Positions 1 to 7,132 are shown, numbered from the stretch's first letter. The stretch is DNA of 13,832 nt from Methylomonas sp. (GCF_023228165.1 NZ_JALOBS010000004.1:1-13832); one strand, 5' to 3'. Notes: a model not told the origin generated them from the letters alone. Program-made: numbers and translations.

Positions 1-277
1 CTCTATTAACTCATTGTTTTTCAAGGAATAGTTAGGCAATTTCCGTTCTTAATTAGATAATTCTAATATTTTCGGTAATTTAGCATTCTCTAATATTTGG
101 CGCCCGAAAAAACTGGGAAACTTCAGCATTCAATCACAGCGACCAATCGACCGCGTCGACTATCGTTAATAGGTGTAAAACCAGTTCGCTCCAATAGCTT
201 TTTATATAGCGTTTTCAGCATGGCAACGTATCAGCTGAATGTAAAGAGTTAAAGTTGCTGTCCCGGACCACATGTAT
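1..277. other. AT-rich intergenic stretch, no supported gene
   Basis: No open frame of useful length crosses this stretch, and frames entering from the left edge on the plus strand stop within about 35 bases. A 10-bp direct repeat (TCTAATATTT) occurs at 62-71 and 89-98. A small perfect inverted repeat (TCGAC, 3-base loop, GTCGA) sits at 147-159 but has no T tract, so I do not call it a terminator. A 32-codon minus-strand frame runs from ATG at 221 to a stop at 123. It lacks a Shine-Dalgarno sequence and I do not support it as a gene. The stretch lies 3' of the NifX-like gene and may hold its transcript end. Confidence 0.6.
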
Positions 278-637
278 TTATGAATGCTTATGTCCATGCT
301 GGTGCGGTTCAAAAGGTTCGGTTTTCAAGCTACCGTTTAAAAAATTCTCTACAGCTTGATCAGGATTGGTTTCTTTGGTAATCAAGGCCTGAATGTTTTT
401 TTCTTGTAAGCGCCTAGCCAGGCCGGTTCCCATGCCGCCTGCAATCAATGCTTGCACGTCATCCAAAGGCGACGGCTCCCAAGGCGATGACTCGTGAAAA
501 GACTGCTCCTTAGGGAGCTCCAGGATTTCTTTTGCGGCGATTGCATCGTTCTCGATAGTATAAATCCAGAATTTTCTACAGCGACCGGTATGGCCGGTGA
601 TCTCTTTTCGATTTTGACTAGCGACTGCAATTTTCAT
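278..637 (-). CDS. NifX/NafY-type (NifB/NifX family) Fe-Mo cofactor-binding protein with His-rich tail
   Basis: This 119-residue protein matches the small single-domain dinitrogenase iron-molybdenum cofactor family, whose members bind or carry Fe-S or Mo-Fe clusters. Visible family marks are the opening MKIAVASQ, the TGHTGRCRKFW stretch at residues 14-24 with Cys20, FHESSPWEPSPLDDVQALIAGGMGTGL around 48-73, and ITKET near 86. The C-terminus ends in HQHGHKHS, a likely metal-binding tail. There is no signal peptide, so it should be cytoplasmic. The start is ATG at 637 with a weak GAG motif 8-10 bases upstream. It follows the DUF1269-like gene by about 48 bases on the same strand and may be cotranscribed. 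No nif gene is in the window, so a role in nitrogenase maturation cannot be assumed; family members are also found as orphans. The family call is firm and the function is open. Confidence 0.85.
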   Translation of the reverse strand: MKIAVASQNRKEITGHTGRCRKFWIYTIENDAIAAKEILELPKEQSFHESSPWEPSPLDDVQALIAGGMGTGLARRLQEKNIQALITKETNPDQAVENFLNGSLKTEPFEPHQHGHKHS

Positions 638-685
638 GGTAATTCTCGGTAGTTGCGGCTTTGAATCATGCTTGATTTCTGCGTT

Positions 686-1192
686 TTAAAAATAATTGGG
701 AGGCAATAGGGGTTCGATGCCTTCAAATTCGGCGCTCGGATAATGCTTGGCAATTGATTGCCGAATCGCATCGATGCGTTCTTTTGCAATATCGATCATG
801 ACTAAGAATTCGCCACGCTCAATTGCATCCGCATAGTCCTTGACTCTGGAATTGCTCACCTGAAGGCCTGCCAATCCGCTCATCATGGCACCGATGGTGG
901 CACCATAAATTAAAACCCCAAGCACGGGGCCGCCGGCAATAGCAAACCCGGCAAAGCGCAATCCCACCAGTCCGGCCAGCAAACCGGTGGTAGCACCCAG
1001 TGCCGCACCACGTTCTACCGCCGGTATAAAGTCGGTTTTTTCAAATATGGAAGCTTCGGGCATATCTTCCAAGGGTGTGTCTCGTTTTGCCAACACATGG
1101 ATGTACCGGTCTTCTATGCCTTCGGCGCGTAATTCGTCAACGATTTTATGTGTCGTTTCAATATCCGGGGCTAAAAAATAGATTCTTCTCAT
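686..1192 (-). CDS. DUF1269-like glycine-rich membrane-associated protein
   Basis: The protein is 168 residues from the ATG at 1192, which is preceded by a good AGGAG 6-7 bases away. The open frame continues 13 codons further to 1231, but that longer start is unlikely given this ribosome site. The N-terminal part (MRRIYFLAPDIETTHKIV...) has the look of a small alpha/beta domain. The middle, about residues 55-110, is a long Gly/Ala-rich hydrophobic segment (GAALGATTGLLAGLVGL, then a second stretch with GGPVLGVLIYGATIGAMM), the pattern of glycine-zipper or DUF1269 / YflT-like stress proteins. A soluble tail follows, ending PLLPPNYF. The family is placed by general pattern only and no biochemical role is known to me. 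It precedes the NifX-like gene by about 48 bases. Confidence 0.7.
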   Translation of the reverse strand: MRRIYFLAPDIETTHKIVDELRAEGIEDRYIHVLAKRDTPLEDMPEASIFEKTDFIPAVERGAALGATTGLLAGLVGLRFAGFAIAGGPVLGVLIYGATIGAMMSGLAGLQVSNSRVKDYADAIERGEFLVMIDIAKERIDAIRQSIAKHYPSAEFEGIEPLLPPNYF

Positions 1193-1241
1193 GGTCTTCT
1201 CCTGTTTTATGTAAATTGAAATAGTCGGCATGAAACTAAAA

Positions 1242-2648
1242 TTACTGGAGGTCTGCAGTCGTCAAGTGCGTGAGCAATTTTCCTTTGTATTCACCGGTTA
1301 AAGTCCCTAAAAAGGCAACCATTTTGGCGGTTTCATCTTGGCTAAAGGTTTTGCCGAGCTGAACTTCGCCCATAATCCGAACCGCATCGGCAAGACTGAT
1401 AACCGAACCGTCGTGGAAATAAGGATATGTCAAGTCGATATTGCGCAATACAGGCACTTTGAAGAAATGACGGTCTTGTTCCCGTTTGGTGACATTGAAA
1501 CGACCATTATCGGCTTCGGTCAATTCGCCGCCGCGCAATTTGAAATAATCCCGTTTGACGCCCATTTTTTCATAAGACAAACCACCCAGCGCGGGGCCGA
1601 AGTGACAGGAAGCGCAATTGGTCTTGAATAACTCGTAACCCTGTATTTCGTCGCTACTCAGAATGGCGGTATTTCCACGCAAATACTGATCGAAGCGGGA
1701 GTTGCCGGTTACCAGGGATTGTTCGAATACCGCAATCGCATCGGTAACTGTAGTTTTGCTGAGGCCTTGTTCGGGATAAAGTTTGGCAAAAGCCGCTTGG
1801 TAGTCGGCAACGTGCTTGAGTTTCTCGACGACTTCGTCCCATTGTGCGCCCATTTCTATCGGATTGGCAACCGGGCCGGCAGCTTGTTCCTGCAAGTCCT
1901 TGGCACGACCGTCCCAGAATTGGGCGATGTTGTACATGGCGTTATAGACAGTCGGCGAGTTGATCGGCCCCTGTTGTCCGCGTATGCCGGTGGCGACTTT
2001 GGCCTGGTCGGTGCCGCCGCGAGCCAAATCGTGACAGGACGCGCAGTTTAGGCTGTCGTCGCCGGATAGCAGGCGCTCATGGAACAGTTTGTTACCTAAG
2101 TTCACTTTATCCATATCCAGCTCGACCGTCAGCGGCAAAGCTTGAACCGGTTCGCCTTTAAATGAAGTTGCGGCCTCTTTGCTCCAGGCTGATTTCGCCC
2201 GTTCCTCGGCAATCCAGGCAAGGATGGTTTTCTTTTCGTCGACGCTCAAGCTGTCGGTCCAGTGCATTGTCAGATATAGCGCCGGCGGCATGCTGTCGTT
2301 ACCAACGACGTGCTCCAGTCTAGCCAGCAGCAAGGGTGTAAAAGCCGCTTCGCCGCTAAATAATTCTTTCGACAGACTCAGCCTGGCACTGGCCTGCGCC
2401 ATATCCTTTTCCATCAACTGCTTGGCGATCGGGAGAACCGCATAGAACGGTTTACGCAGCATGCCCGGCGCATGACAGTCAACACACTTGTTCTGCATGA
2501 TCTGTGAAACCTTTCTGAAACTATCCGAGCCGTTCATACCAGTCGGGATCAATTCGTTTTTACCCTGCAAGCCAATCAGGTTGGAGACGGGGAAGAATAA
2601 AATAATGGCTAGAAGCAATAGTAATAACAGCGAGAAGTTCTTCATCAT
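1242..2648 (-). CDS. Three-haem cytochrome c peroxidase-like protein with N-terminal haem-binding domain
   Basis: 468 residues. Residues 7-26 are a hydrophobic signal or anchor segment, so the protein is periplasmic or inner-membrane tethered. There are three CxxCH haem c sites: C55-C58-H59, C202-C205-H206 and C345-C348-H349. The first lies in a domain of about residues 45-150 resembling the Haem_bd family (NKCVDCH, later DSMPPALYLTMH and ILAWI). The other two belong to a bacterial di-haem peroxidase (CcpA/MauG superfamily) core: SPTVYNAMYNIAQFWDGRA with inter-haem Trp245, NPIEMG with Glu265, YPYFHDGS, and RIMGEVQLG with Met426, the usual axial ligand of the high-potential haem. The distal His of the low-potential haem, normally in a TGHGWQKGP-type stretch, appears replaced: here the stretch reads TGIRGQQGP (Ile222). 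Peroxide reduction is the likely activity, but oxidase or MauG-like chemistry is possible. The start has AGG 6 bases upstream. Confidence 0.9.
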   Translation of the reverse strand: MMKNFSLLLLLLLAIILFFPVSNLIGLQGKNELIPTGMNGSDSFRKVSQIMQNKCVDCHAPGMLRKPFYAVLPIAKQLMEKDMAQASARLSLSKELFSGEAAFTPLLLARLEHVVGNDSMPPALYLTMHWTDSLSVDEKKTILAWIAEERAKSAWSKEAATSFKGEPVQALPLTVELDMDKVNLGNKLFHERLLSGDDSLNCASCHDLARGGTDQAKVATGIRGQQGPINSPTVYNAMYNIAQFWDGRAKDLQEQAAGPVANPIEMGAQWDEVVEKLKHVADYQAAFAKLYPEQGLSKTTVTDAIAVFEQSLVTGNSRFDQYLRGNTAILSSDEIQGYELFKTNCASCHFGPALGGLSYEKMGVKRDYFKLRGGELTEADNGRFNVTKREQDRHFFKVPVLRNIDLTYPYFHDGSVISLADAVRIMGEVQLGKTFSQDETAKMVAFLGTLTGEYKGKLLTHLTTADLQ

Positions 2649-2662
2649 TTAATGCCTAATAA

Positions 2663-2678
2663 ATAAGAGGATTCTTAT
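2663..2678 (-). promoter_or_regulatory. Perfect 6-bp inverted repeat before the peroxidase gene
   Basis: ATAAGA and TCTTAT flank a 4-base spacer, 15 bases before the cytochrome peroxidase start codon. Read on the minus strand, the repeat overlaps a TATATAAG sequence that could serve as a -10 box, so it could be an operator or a short hairpin at the 5' end of the mRNA. No convincing -35 hexamer is visible. A site this short and AT-rich can arise by chance. Confidence 0.3.
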
Positions 2679-2813
2679 ATAGTGTAGACGATAAAGCGTT
2701 ATAAAGAAAATCAGTGTCAACCGGGTTTGTTGAAAGATAAAGTGGCCGGATAACGCCCATTCCCAGCCAAAAATAGCAGGCAGTAGCTAGCGGGTTAATG
2801 ATTCATCAGCACC

Positions 2814-3233
2814 TTAATTAGTATATAAACGTCCGATGCCATGCGGATAATCCTGGCTATACGCGGCTAGCGCTCCGGATATAGTGGCTATCAACATAAA
2901 TATCGTAAGCCCAAACATCACTCTGCTTATGATTGCTTTCACTGCAAGCGTATCAGGTTTTGAAAGTAGCGAAGCTAGCATTGCGAGAATTAAGGCCATC
3001 CCAATTGAGCCAAGTCCTGCCAGGTCAGAGGTGCACCAAGGACATTTATGCGTCACTTCAGGCTGAAAATAATTACAGTCGAAATAAAACCGTAGCCACG
3101 GCCAGTCGCAATGGCATTGAAATAATAGTCCACAAAGGGGCGTTACGATGATCGCTCCAATAAGTACCGTTAGCGATGCTACGATTACTGCTACTTTGTC
3201 TGGCTCAGTTAACCTGTGAAACTTTTTTTCCAT
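2814..3233 (-). CDS. Unrecognised three-helix membrane protein with Cys/His-rich loop
   Basis: 139 residues; I do not recognise the family. Three hydrophobic segments are visible at about residues 13-36, 72-91 and 104-125. Between the first and second is a loop dense in metal or disulfide candidates: C40-H41-C42-D-W-P-W, C53, H62-K-C64-P-W-C67, plus C34 at the end of the first helix. CPWC has the spacing of a thioredoxin-type CxxC, but no thioredoxin fold is present. The aromatic residues (WPW, FYF, YF, W) suggest a loop lying at the membrane surface. With a short charged N-terminus, the loop could face the periplasm. The start is ATG at 3233 with no strong Shine-Dalgarno motif. The three-helix layout and regular Cys spacing argue for a real gene. 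It stands alone, with gaps of 135 and 165 bases on either side. Disulfide exchange or metal handling is a guess from the motif. Confidence 0.7.
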   Translation of the reverse strand: MEKKFHRLTEPDKVAVIVASLTVLIGAIIVTPLCGLLFQCHCDWPWLRFYFDCNYFQPEVTHKCPWCTSDLAGLGSIGMALILAMLASLLSKPDTLAVKAIISRVMFGLTIFMLIATISGALAAYSQDYPHGIGRLYTN

Positions 3234-3368
3234 CGAGGTTAATTTTTGTTGATGTTAGGCTCTTGGATAAGGGTATCCCGTTACGCTGCCCATAACAAGC
3301 AGATGAAGAATGATATCAGTTAGTATGGAAGCAAAATTTGCAAGAACCGGGTGGAGAGCAGCGAGATA

Positions 3369-3971
3369 TCAAGCCCGCTTGGCGACCACCAGGAAGACTG
3401 GATAGGCTTTATCGCCTTTATTTACCGTATGGGCCGTTACAAAGTGAATATCCGTGAAACCCTGTCGTGACAGTATCGAGCGGAAAGCATCCCGGTTGAA
3501 GCCATGATGGTAAACGCCTTGAATATCGGCAGGGTGAAATGTGCCATCTTCCGCGTCCAAATCGGCGAGTGCAATCCTGCCGCCGGGTTTCAGATGTTCG
3601 GCAAAGCAGGCAATCAGTTGCTCGGTGTTTTCCACATGATGCAGGGCCATGGCACTGACGATCAGATCAAAACGCTCTGATAACGGATTTTCCAGAATAT
3701 TTCGGCAGAGTGTTTCAACCTGGCCATGCAATTCCGCTTTGGCCATCAGTTTGTCCAACATGGCTTGCGATACATCGACGGCAATCACTTTTTCGACCTG
3801 ATCTGCGATTTGCGAGGTAATCAAGCCTGTGCCCGCGCCAAAGTCCAACACGGTCATCGTGTTGTCTAATTCTACGTTGGCATGAATGGCTGCGCCAATG
3901 CCGATGGACAGACCCCTGACCATGTCGTTGGCATCCCAGTCCTGGGCTTTTTCTTTAAACAAATCGGTCAT
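3369..3971 (-). CDS. Class I SAM-dependent methyltransferase
   Basis: 200 residues, the usual size of a stand-alone Rossmann-fold methyltransferase. Motif I is VLDFGAGTG at residues 41-49, the acidic end of strand 2 is VIAVDVS with Asp66, and FDLIVSAMALHHVE at 101-114 is the typical post-motif II segment of Methyltransf_11/25 proteins. LKPGGRIALADLD at 127-139 is motif III. The His pair in ALHHV is common in small-molecule and UbiE-like methyltransferases. No membrane segment or signal is present, so it is cytoplasmic. The substrate cannot be read from sequence. An AAGGA motif lies 11 bases before the ATG. The gene follows the YkgJ-family gene by 35 bases on the same strand, so cotranscription is likely. 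Confidence 0.88.
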   Translation of the reverse strand: MTDLFKEKAQDWDANDMVRGLSIGIGAAIHANVELDNTMTVLDFGAGTGLITSQIADQVEKVIAVDVSQAMLDKLMAKAELHGQVETLCRNILENPLSERFDLIVSAMALHHVENTEQLIACFAEHLKPGGRIALADLDAEDGTFHPADIQGVYHHGFNRDAFRSILSRQGFTDIHFVTAHTVNKGDKAYPVFLVVAKRA

Positions 3972-4006
3972 AGCGGGTAATTCCTTGATCGTGACAATAA
4001 TAAAGT

Positions 4007-4525
4007 TTAGAGATGGTGGCTTTCTGAAGCCGATTGCATTTCAAATAAAAACCATTCAGTGAGTGCTCGCGTTTCCCCGCTGTCTTTTAGGCGATGATCG
4101 ATCGCATCCTGATTGCCCCAGACAACATGATCCAATATGCCGCGCGCCACTTGATTTTCGATATCGTTACAGTAAAGCCCTTTATCGCGTTGAACATAAA
4201 ATCCGTAAGTACGGCAAGCGATAGGTCGGTGGAAATAAACACGGCAGGAACCCGTGGATCGATCTAGGAACGGACAAACGATAGGGCGGGTTTGTTGCTC
4301 GGCAAGCGTAGCGACTTCTTTGCAAATGCGCTGAAGTAGCGCCGGGGGTAATGCGATAAGTCCTTCACGAAGTAACGCCCATTCCGCTGCGGTAAGCTGC
4401 GGGATTTCGGCCAGGCGGTGACAACATGCGTCACAGCCACGCCGACAAAGCCAATCGGCATGTTCGGAGCGAATAAGGCTAACTCTGGCGTCGATATCGG
4501 CATGCAGTGCGCTGAGCGTTTTCAT
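4007..4525 (-). CDS. YkgJ-family cysteine-cluster protein (putative Zn/Fe-binding)
   Basis: 172 residues. The N-terminal half has C27-RRG-C31-DA-C34-C35-H, and the middle has C84-PFLD, SC94RVYFHRP, C104RTYGF and YC119N. This ordered set of cysteines, with RPIACRTYGF, is the signature of the CxxCxxCC / YkgJ family (PF03692-type), proposed to chelate zinc or iron; its role is not established. The stretch PQLTAAEWALL also fits family members. The protein is soluble and cytoplasmic. The start at 4525 has no clear ribosome site, but homologues commonly begin a short distance before the first cysteine, which fits. It sits between a DUF2452 gene (61-base gap) and the methyltransferase (35-base gap) on one strand, so the three may form one transcript. 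Confidence 0.88.
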   Translation of the reverse strand: MKTLSALHADIDARVSLIRSEHADWLCRRGCDACCHRLAEIPQLTAAEWALLREGLIALPPALLQRICKEVATLAEQQTRPIVCPFLDRSTGSCRVYFHRPIACRTYGFYVQRDKGLYCNDIENQVARGILDHVVWGNQDAIDHRLKDSGETRALTEWFLFEMQSASESHHL

Positions 4526-4586
4526 GGGCGAGGGGGCAAGTATTAAGTAGTCGGGGCATTATGACCTAATTGTTCAGCGTGCTTGC

Positions 4587-5162
4587 TTAATCTATGCGGG
4601 TTGCAAGTAACTTTTTCGCTTGCTGAAAGCTCAAACCGCTGATACCTTCTTTTCGCATGGATTGCTTCAGAGAATAGGCTAACGCAGCGGCAAGGACTCG
4701 CGAGTAAAACGGTAGTGTTTCCAGGTATACCGGTAATATATCGTCTATTTTTTCGGCCTGCTGCCATTTCTGTTCAAGCTGCAGGCGTTGGTGGGCGATA
4801 TCCCGGATAAAAGCCTGATCATTAGCACAGTCCTCAGATAATTCTAGTGTCCAGGTTAAATCTATCTGCATTTCACAAGCGCCGATAAAGCGCCCATATT
4901 GTGCCGGCATCCATTGTTCGGGGGCAATTAAAGACAGCCGATACTGATTATCTTTGCGATAAAGCCAATAAGTTTGTCTGGCGGTCGGCTTAAAGCGAAT
5001 TTGACTATTTAATATAAACAACGAAGTAAATAAGTCGCTGTTAATTTGGTAAATATTTTTGGCCGAAACTTGCAGATGTTTTTTTGCTTGTTGCAAACTA
5101 TCCAATAAGGCCACAACCCCCTTACCCTGCGGATTTGCTGGTGTATTCTTTAGACTCATCAT
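4587..5162 (-). CDS. DUF2452 family protein
   Basis: 191 residues from ATG at 5162. An in-frame GTG lies 3 codons upstream and a second ATG lies one codon downstream at 5159. GGGTG sits 6 bases before 5162, which favours an ATG start. Near the N-terminus comes NPQGKGVVALLDSL, then NQINSDLFTSLFILNS-like text (INSDLFTSLFILNSQIRFKP), YWLYRKDNQYRLSLIAPEQW, a FIGACEMQIDLTWTLEL stretch and a helical C-terminus. This order matches what I recall of the DUF2452 family (NPxGKG, LF.SLF, RF.P, YWLY, LSLI.P..W, G..C...D.TW). The function is unknown. There is no signal peptide. It is followed by the YkgJ gene after 61 bases. The family assignment is from memory of its motifs and should be confirmed by a profile search. 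Confidence 0.75.
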   Translation of the reverse strand: MMSLKNTPANPQGKGVVALLDSLQQAKKHLQVSAKNIYQINSDLFTSLFILNSQIRFKPTARQTYWLYRKDNQYRLSLIAPEQWMPAQYGRFIGACEMQIDLTWTLELSEDCANDQAFIRDIAHQRLQLEQKWQQAEKIDDILPVYLETLPFYSRVLAAALAYSLKQSMRKEGISGLSFQQAKKLLATRID

Positions 5163-5275
5163 GCAAAACACCCACTAACTTTCGAAAAATCGCTAGCTGT
5201 CATGGCAAGTCTGAGTCAGGTCTTAGACCAACGGTTCAGTCTTTTTTCGATGCAACCAGTCATCGGAGCCAATAG

Positions 5276-6067
5276 TTATAAACCGGTTTTGGCTGAGTTC
5301 ACCCTAGGTGACAGGGCTTTGATTTCGCGGGAGATCATCGAATAAAGCTCCGTGGTCCATTCCGGAAGGTTGGCGTCAGCCTCCAGCGGGTAGAATCTGG
5401 GGTCGCGCGGGGCAATCACAACTTTCACATTTTCCGCGCCCACTTGCGCGGTGAGTACAAAAAGCTCCTCTATCGCTTCATCGCCCATAGCCAGACAACC
5501 AATGGATACGGCATCGCCATGGATAAAAATATCCGAACCAGGCTTGCTGCGTCCTTCCTGCCAGGCGTGGAAAAGGTCGAATTCGTTTGGGTAATTTATT
5601 TTCATCGACAAGTGGTAATGGCTATTCGGATTCAGTCCCTCGATGCGGTAAATACCTTCCGGCACCTGCTTGTCGCCTTGTCGCAATTTGGGACCGCTCA
5701 CGCCACTGGCCGCCTGAACGTCATAGTTGCGAATGAACTGAAATTCGCCGCTGTCCCTGGCCCATAGCTCCAGTTTCATTTCCTGTTTCAAGGCAATGAA
5801 GGTGAGTTCCCGTGGCGGATAGGAAACCTTGGCCTTGGTGAAATAGGGTTTGAGTTTATGCGTGGCGTAGTTGCCGTATATGTGCAGAATATCTTCCTGA
5901 GTCCGTTGACCGATTGGCGGTGGCAGATAATATGGGATCGGGTTCGTCTGGACTTGAGGCTTAACGGCAGCGGTACCGGCTTTCTGGGCAACGGGTTTGT
6001 GACCGGAGCACGCACCGAGCAATTCTATCAAGGCCAAGACGGCAATGATTTTGGCTCTTGATTTCAT
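5276..6067 (-). CDS. YafK-type murein L,D-transpeptidase lipoprotein
   Basis: 263 residues from ATG at 6067. The frame runs 17 codons further to a TTG at 6118, but the ATG places a proper lipoprotein signal at the N-terminus (MKSRAKIIAVLALIELLGAC), with lipobox L-G-A-C and Cys20 as the acylation site. Ser at position +2 predicts outer-membrane sorting. The YkuD/YafK catalytic core is FIHGDAVSIGCLAMGDEAIEELF: His183, Ser188, Gly190 and nucleophile Cys191. Upstream are the family stretches PPRELTFIALKQEMKLELWARD and QGDKQVPEGIYRIEGLNPNSHYHLSM. Such enzymes act on peptidoglycan stem peptides in the periplasm; YafK-family members include the E. coli enzyme (DpaA) that cleaves Braun lipoprotein from murein. 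Cross-linking, anchoring or cleavage cannot be told apart here. No strong ribosome site is visible. The C-terminal 70 residues are not recognised. Confidence 0.9.
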   Translation of the reverse strand: MKSRAKIIAVLALIELLGACSGHKPVAQKAGTAAVKPQVQTNPIPYYLPPPIGQRTQEDILHIYGNYATHKLKPYFTKAKVSYPPRELTFIALKQEMKLELWARDSGEFQFIRNYDVQAASGVSGPKLRQGDKQVPEGIYRIEGLNPNSHYHLSMKINYPNEFDLFHAWQEGRSKPGSDIFIHGDAVSIGCLAMGDEAIEELFVLTAQVGAENVKVVIAPRDPRFYPLEADANLPEWTTELYSMISREIKALSPRVNSAKTGL

Positions 6068-6285
6068 AAGGCGAGCTTGAAAAAAGTGAAGACCGGAGTA
6101 GTGTAGGTAATATCGCAATATATTCGCAAGCGCTAAGTCTTCGTTATCGGCGGAAAGGACTCGATCATGTTCGGGAACTGTGACAAATCATTGGCCTGGA
6201 TGCGTTTTATTCAAGAAACAATACTGTACTCCGTCTTGTGGGAAATCATCTGGTACTCAACTCTGGCTTTTTTAGCGAGCCGATT
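6068..6285. other. Intergenic region between L,D-transpeptidase and glgP remnant
   Basis: This interval lies upstream of the transpeptidase and 3' of the last recognisable glgP segment. It should hold the transpeptidase promoter, but I cannot pick hexamers with confidence. A plus-strand frame beginning ATG at 6167 runs into the glgP remnant and has no family look, so it is not called. Reading on past the remnant's final stop in all three minus-strand frames gives no further glycogen phosphorylase sequence that I recognise. Confidence 0.5.
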
Positions 6286-7132
6286 TTACGGTACGAAATC
6301 CTTATGTTGTTTGATCCAGGATTCACCAATGTTCTGTGAGATAAGCGTGGTCAGTTTAGGGTTAGACAGCGCCAGCCAGCGCCTGGGAGTTATACCATTG
6401 GTCTTTTGGCGGTATTATTGGGGTAGCCCAGAATCGGCGTATCGTAGGGTGCGCCTAATACGGTCCAGCCGGGTATCCAGCGTACCAGCATGGTTTTCGC
6501 GGCATCAAGATAGGTTTCGGTATGTCCGCCCAGTTTGATTTCGACCGCCCATTCCGGGCGCTGAATTTCCCAAGGGTTGCCAAAACGCAGCTATTTATCG
6601 GTTTTTTCTTCCTGCCATCCGTTGACTATTTCTTGCGCGAATATGCCGAACTCGTAGCGGATACCATAACCCAACGACGGAATCTCCAGGGTCGCCATAG
6701 AATCCAGGAAACAAGCCGCCAGTCTGCCCAAGCCTCCGTTCCCCAGACCTGGTTCTACTTCTTGTCTCAACAGTTCGTCGTAGATTAAACCTAGCTCCGG
6801 CAGCGCCTGACGCACCTGCTCCGCTATACCCAGATTGAGCAGGTTGTTGCCGAGATGCGGACCAAGCAGAAATTCGGCCGAAAAATACACCACTGTACGG
6901 GCTTTCTGGCGGGTGTAAGTTTCTGCCGTGCTGATCCAGCAATGCAACAACGATCCCGCACGGTATGAGCCAAGGCCAAATAATAGTCATGTTGCGTCGC
7001 TAACTCCGGGAATTTTCCTTGCACGTAGAATAAATTATCTAAAAATGCGTGCTTTAAGGCTTCCTTTGATAGGCCGGTATGATCATCTTCATCAATAGTG
7101 TTTATGCTTGAGGGGGTGACCGATTCTTTCAT
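6286..7132 (-). pseudogene. glgP: Decayed glycogen phosphorylase gene (glgP remnant)
   Basis: Read on the minus strand from ATG at 7132, this is the N-terminal third of glycogen/starch phosphorylase (GT35). It opens with KEALKHAFLDNLFYVQGKFP and YYLALAHTVRDR. Near 6945-6952 a single base (apparently one T of a GTTTG run) is missing, and the match continues in another frame as LHCWISTAETYTRQKART, FSAEFLLGPHLGNNL, VEPGLGNGGLGRLAACFLDS and GYGIRYEFGIF. At 6593-6591 TAG replaces the expected TGG (EKTDK-W-LRFGNPWEI). The frame then gives PEWAVEIKLGGHTETYLDA and PYDTPILGYPNNT, up to about 6408. From 6405, in a third frame, comes KTNGITPRRWLALSNPKLTT and then GESW, which belongs roughly 230-250 codons later in intact enzymes. 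A stop follows at 6288-6286. The C-terminal third, with the pyridoxal-phosphate lysine, is absent. Intact enzymes are about 800-850 residues. It cannot encode an active enzyme. Confidence 0.92.

Noticed and set aside
123..221. 32-codon minus-strand frame with ATG at 221 (contains GFTPINDSRRGR)
   Set aside because: It has no Shine-Dalgarno sequence, an in-frame stop lies just upstream, and it is too short to judge. It resembles a GNAT-type tail only vaguely.
1193..1231. Longer N-terminus for the DUF1269-like protein
   Set aside because: The AGGAG site lies between the two starts and is correctly spaced only for the ATG at 1192.
5209..5228. Imperfect hairpin (GTCTGAG, 6-base loop, CTTAGAC) downstream of the transpeptidase gene
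   Set aside because: The stem is short with one wobble pair, and no T run follows on the minus strand, so a terminator call is not justified.
6167..6788. Two plus-strand frames (6167-6538 and 6522-6788) that look like small genes
   Set aside because: They lie mostly antisense to recognisable glycogen phosphorylase sequence, and their own translations show no family features; they are shadows of the pseudogene.
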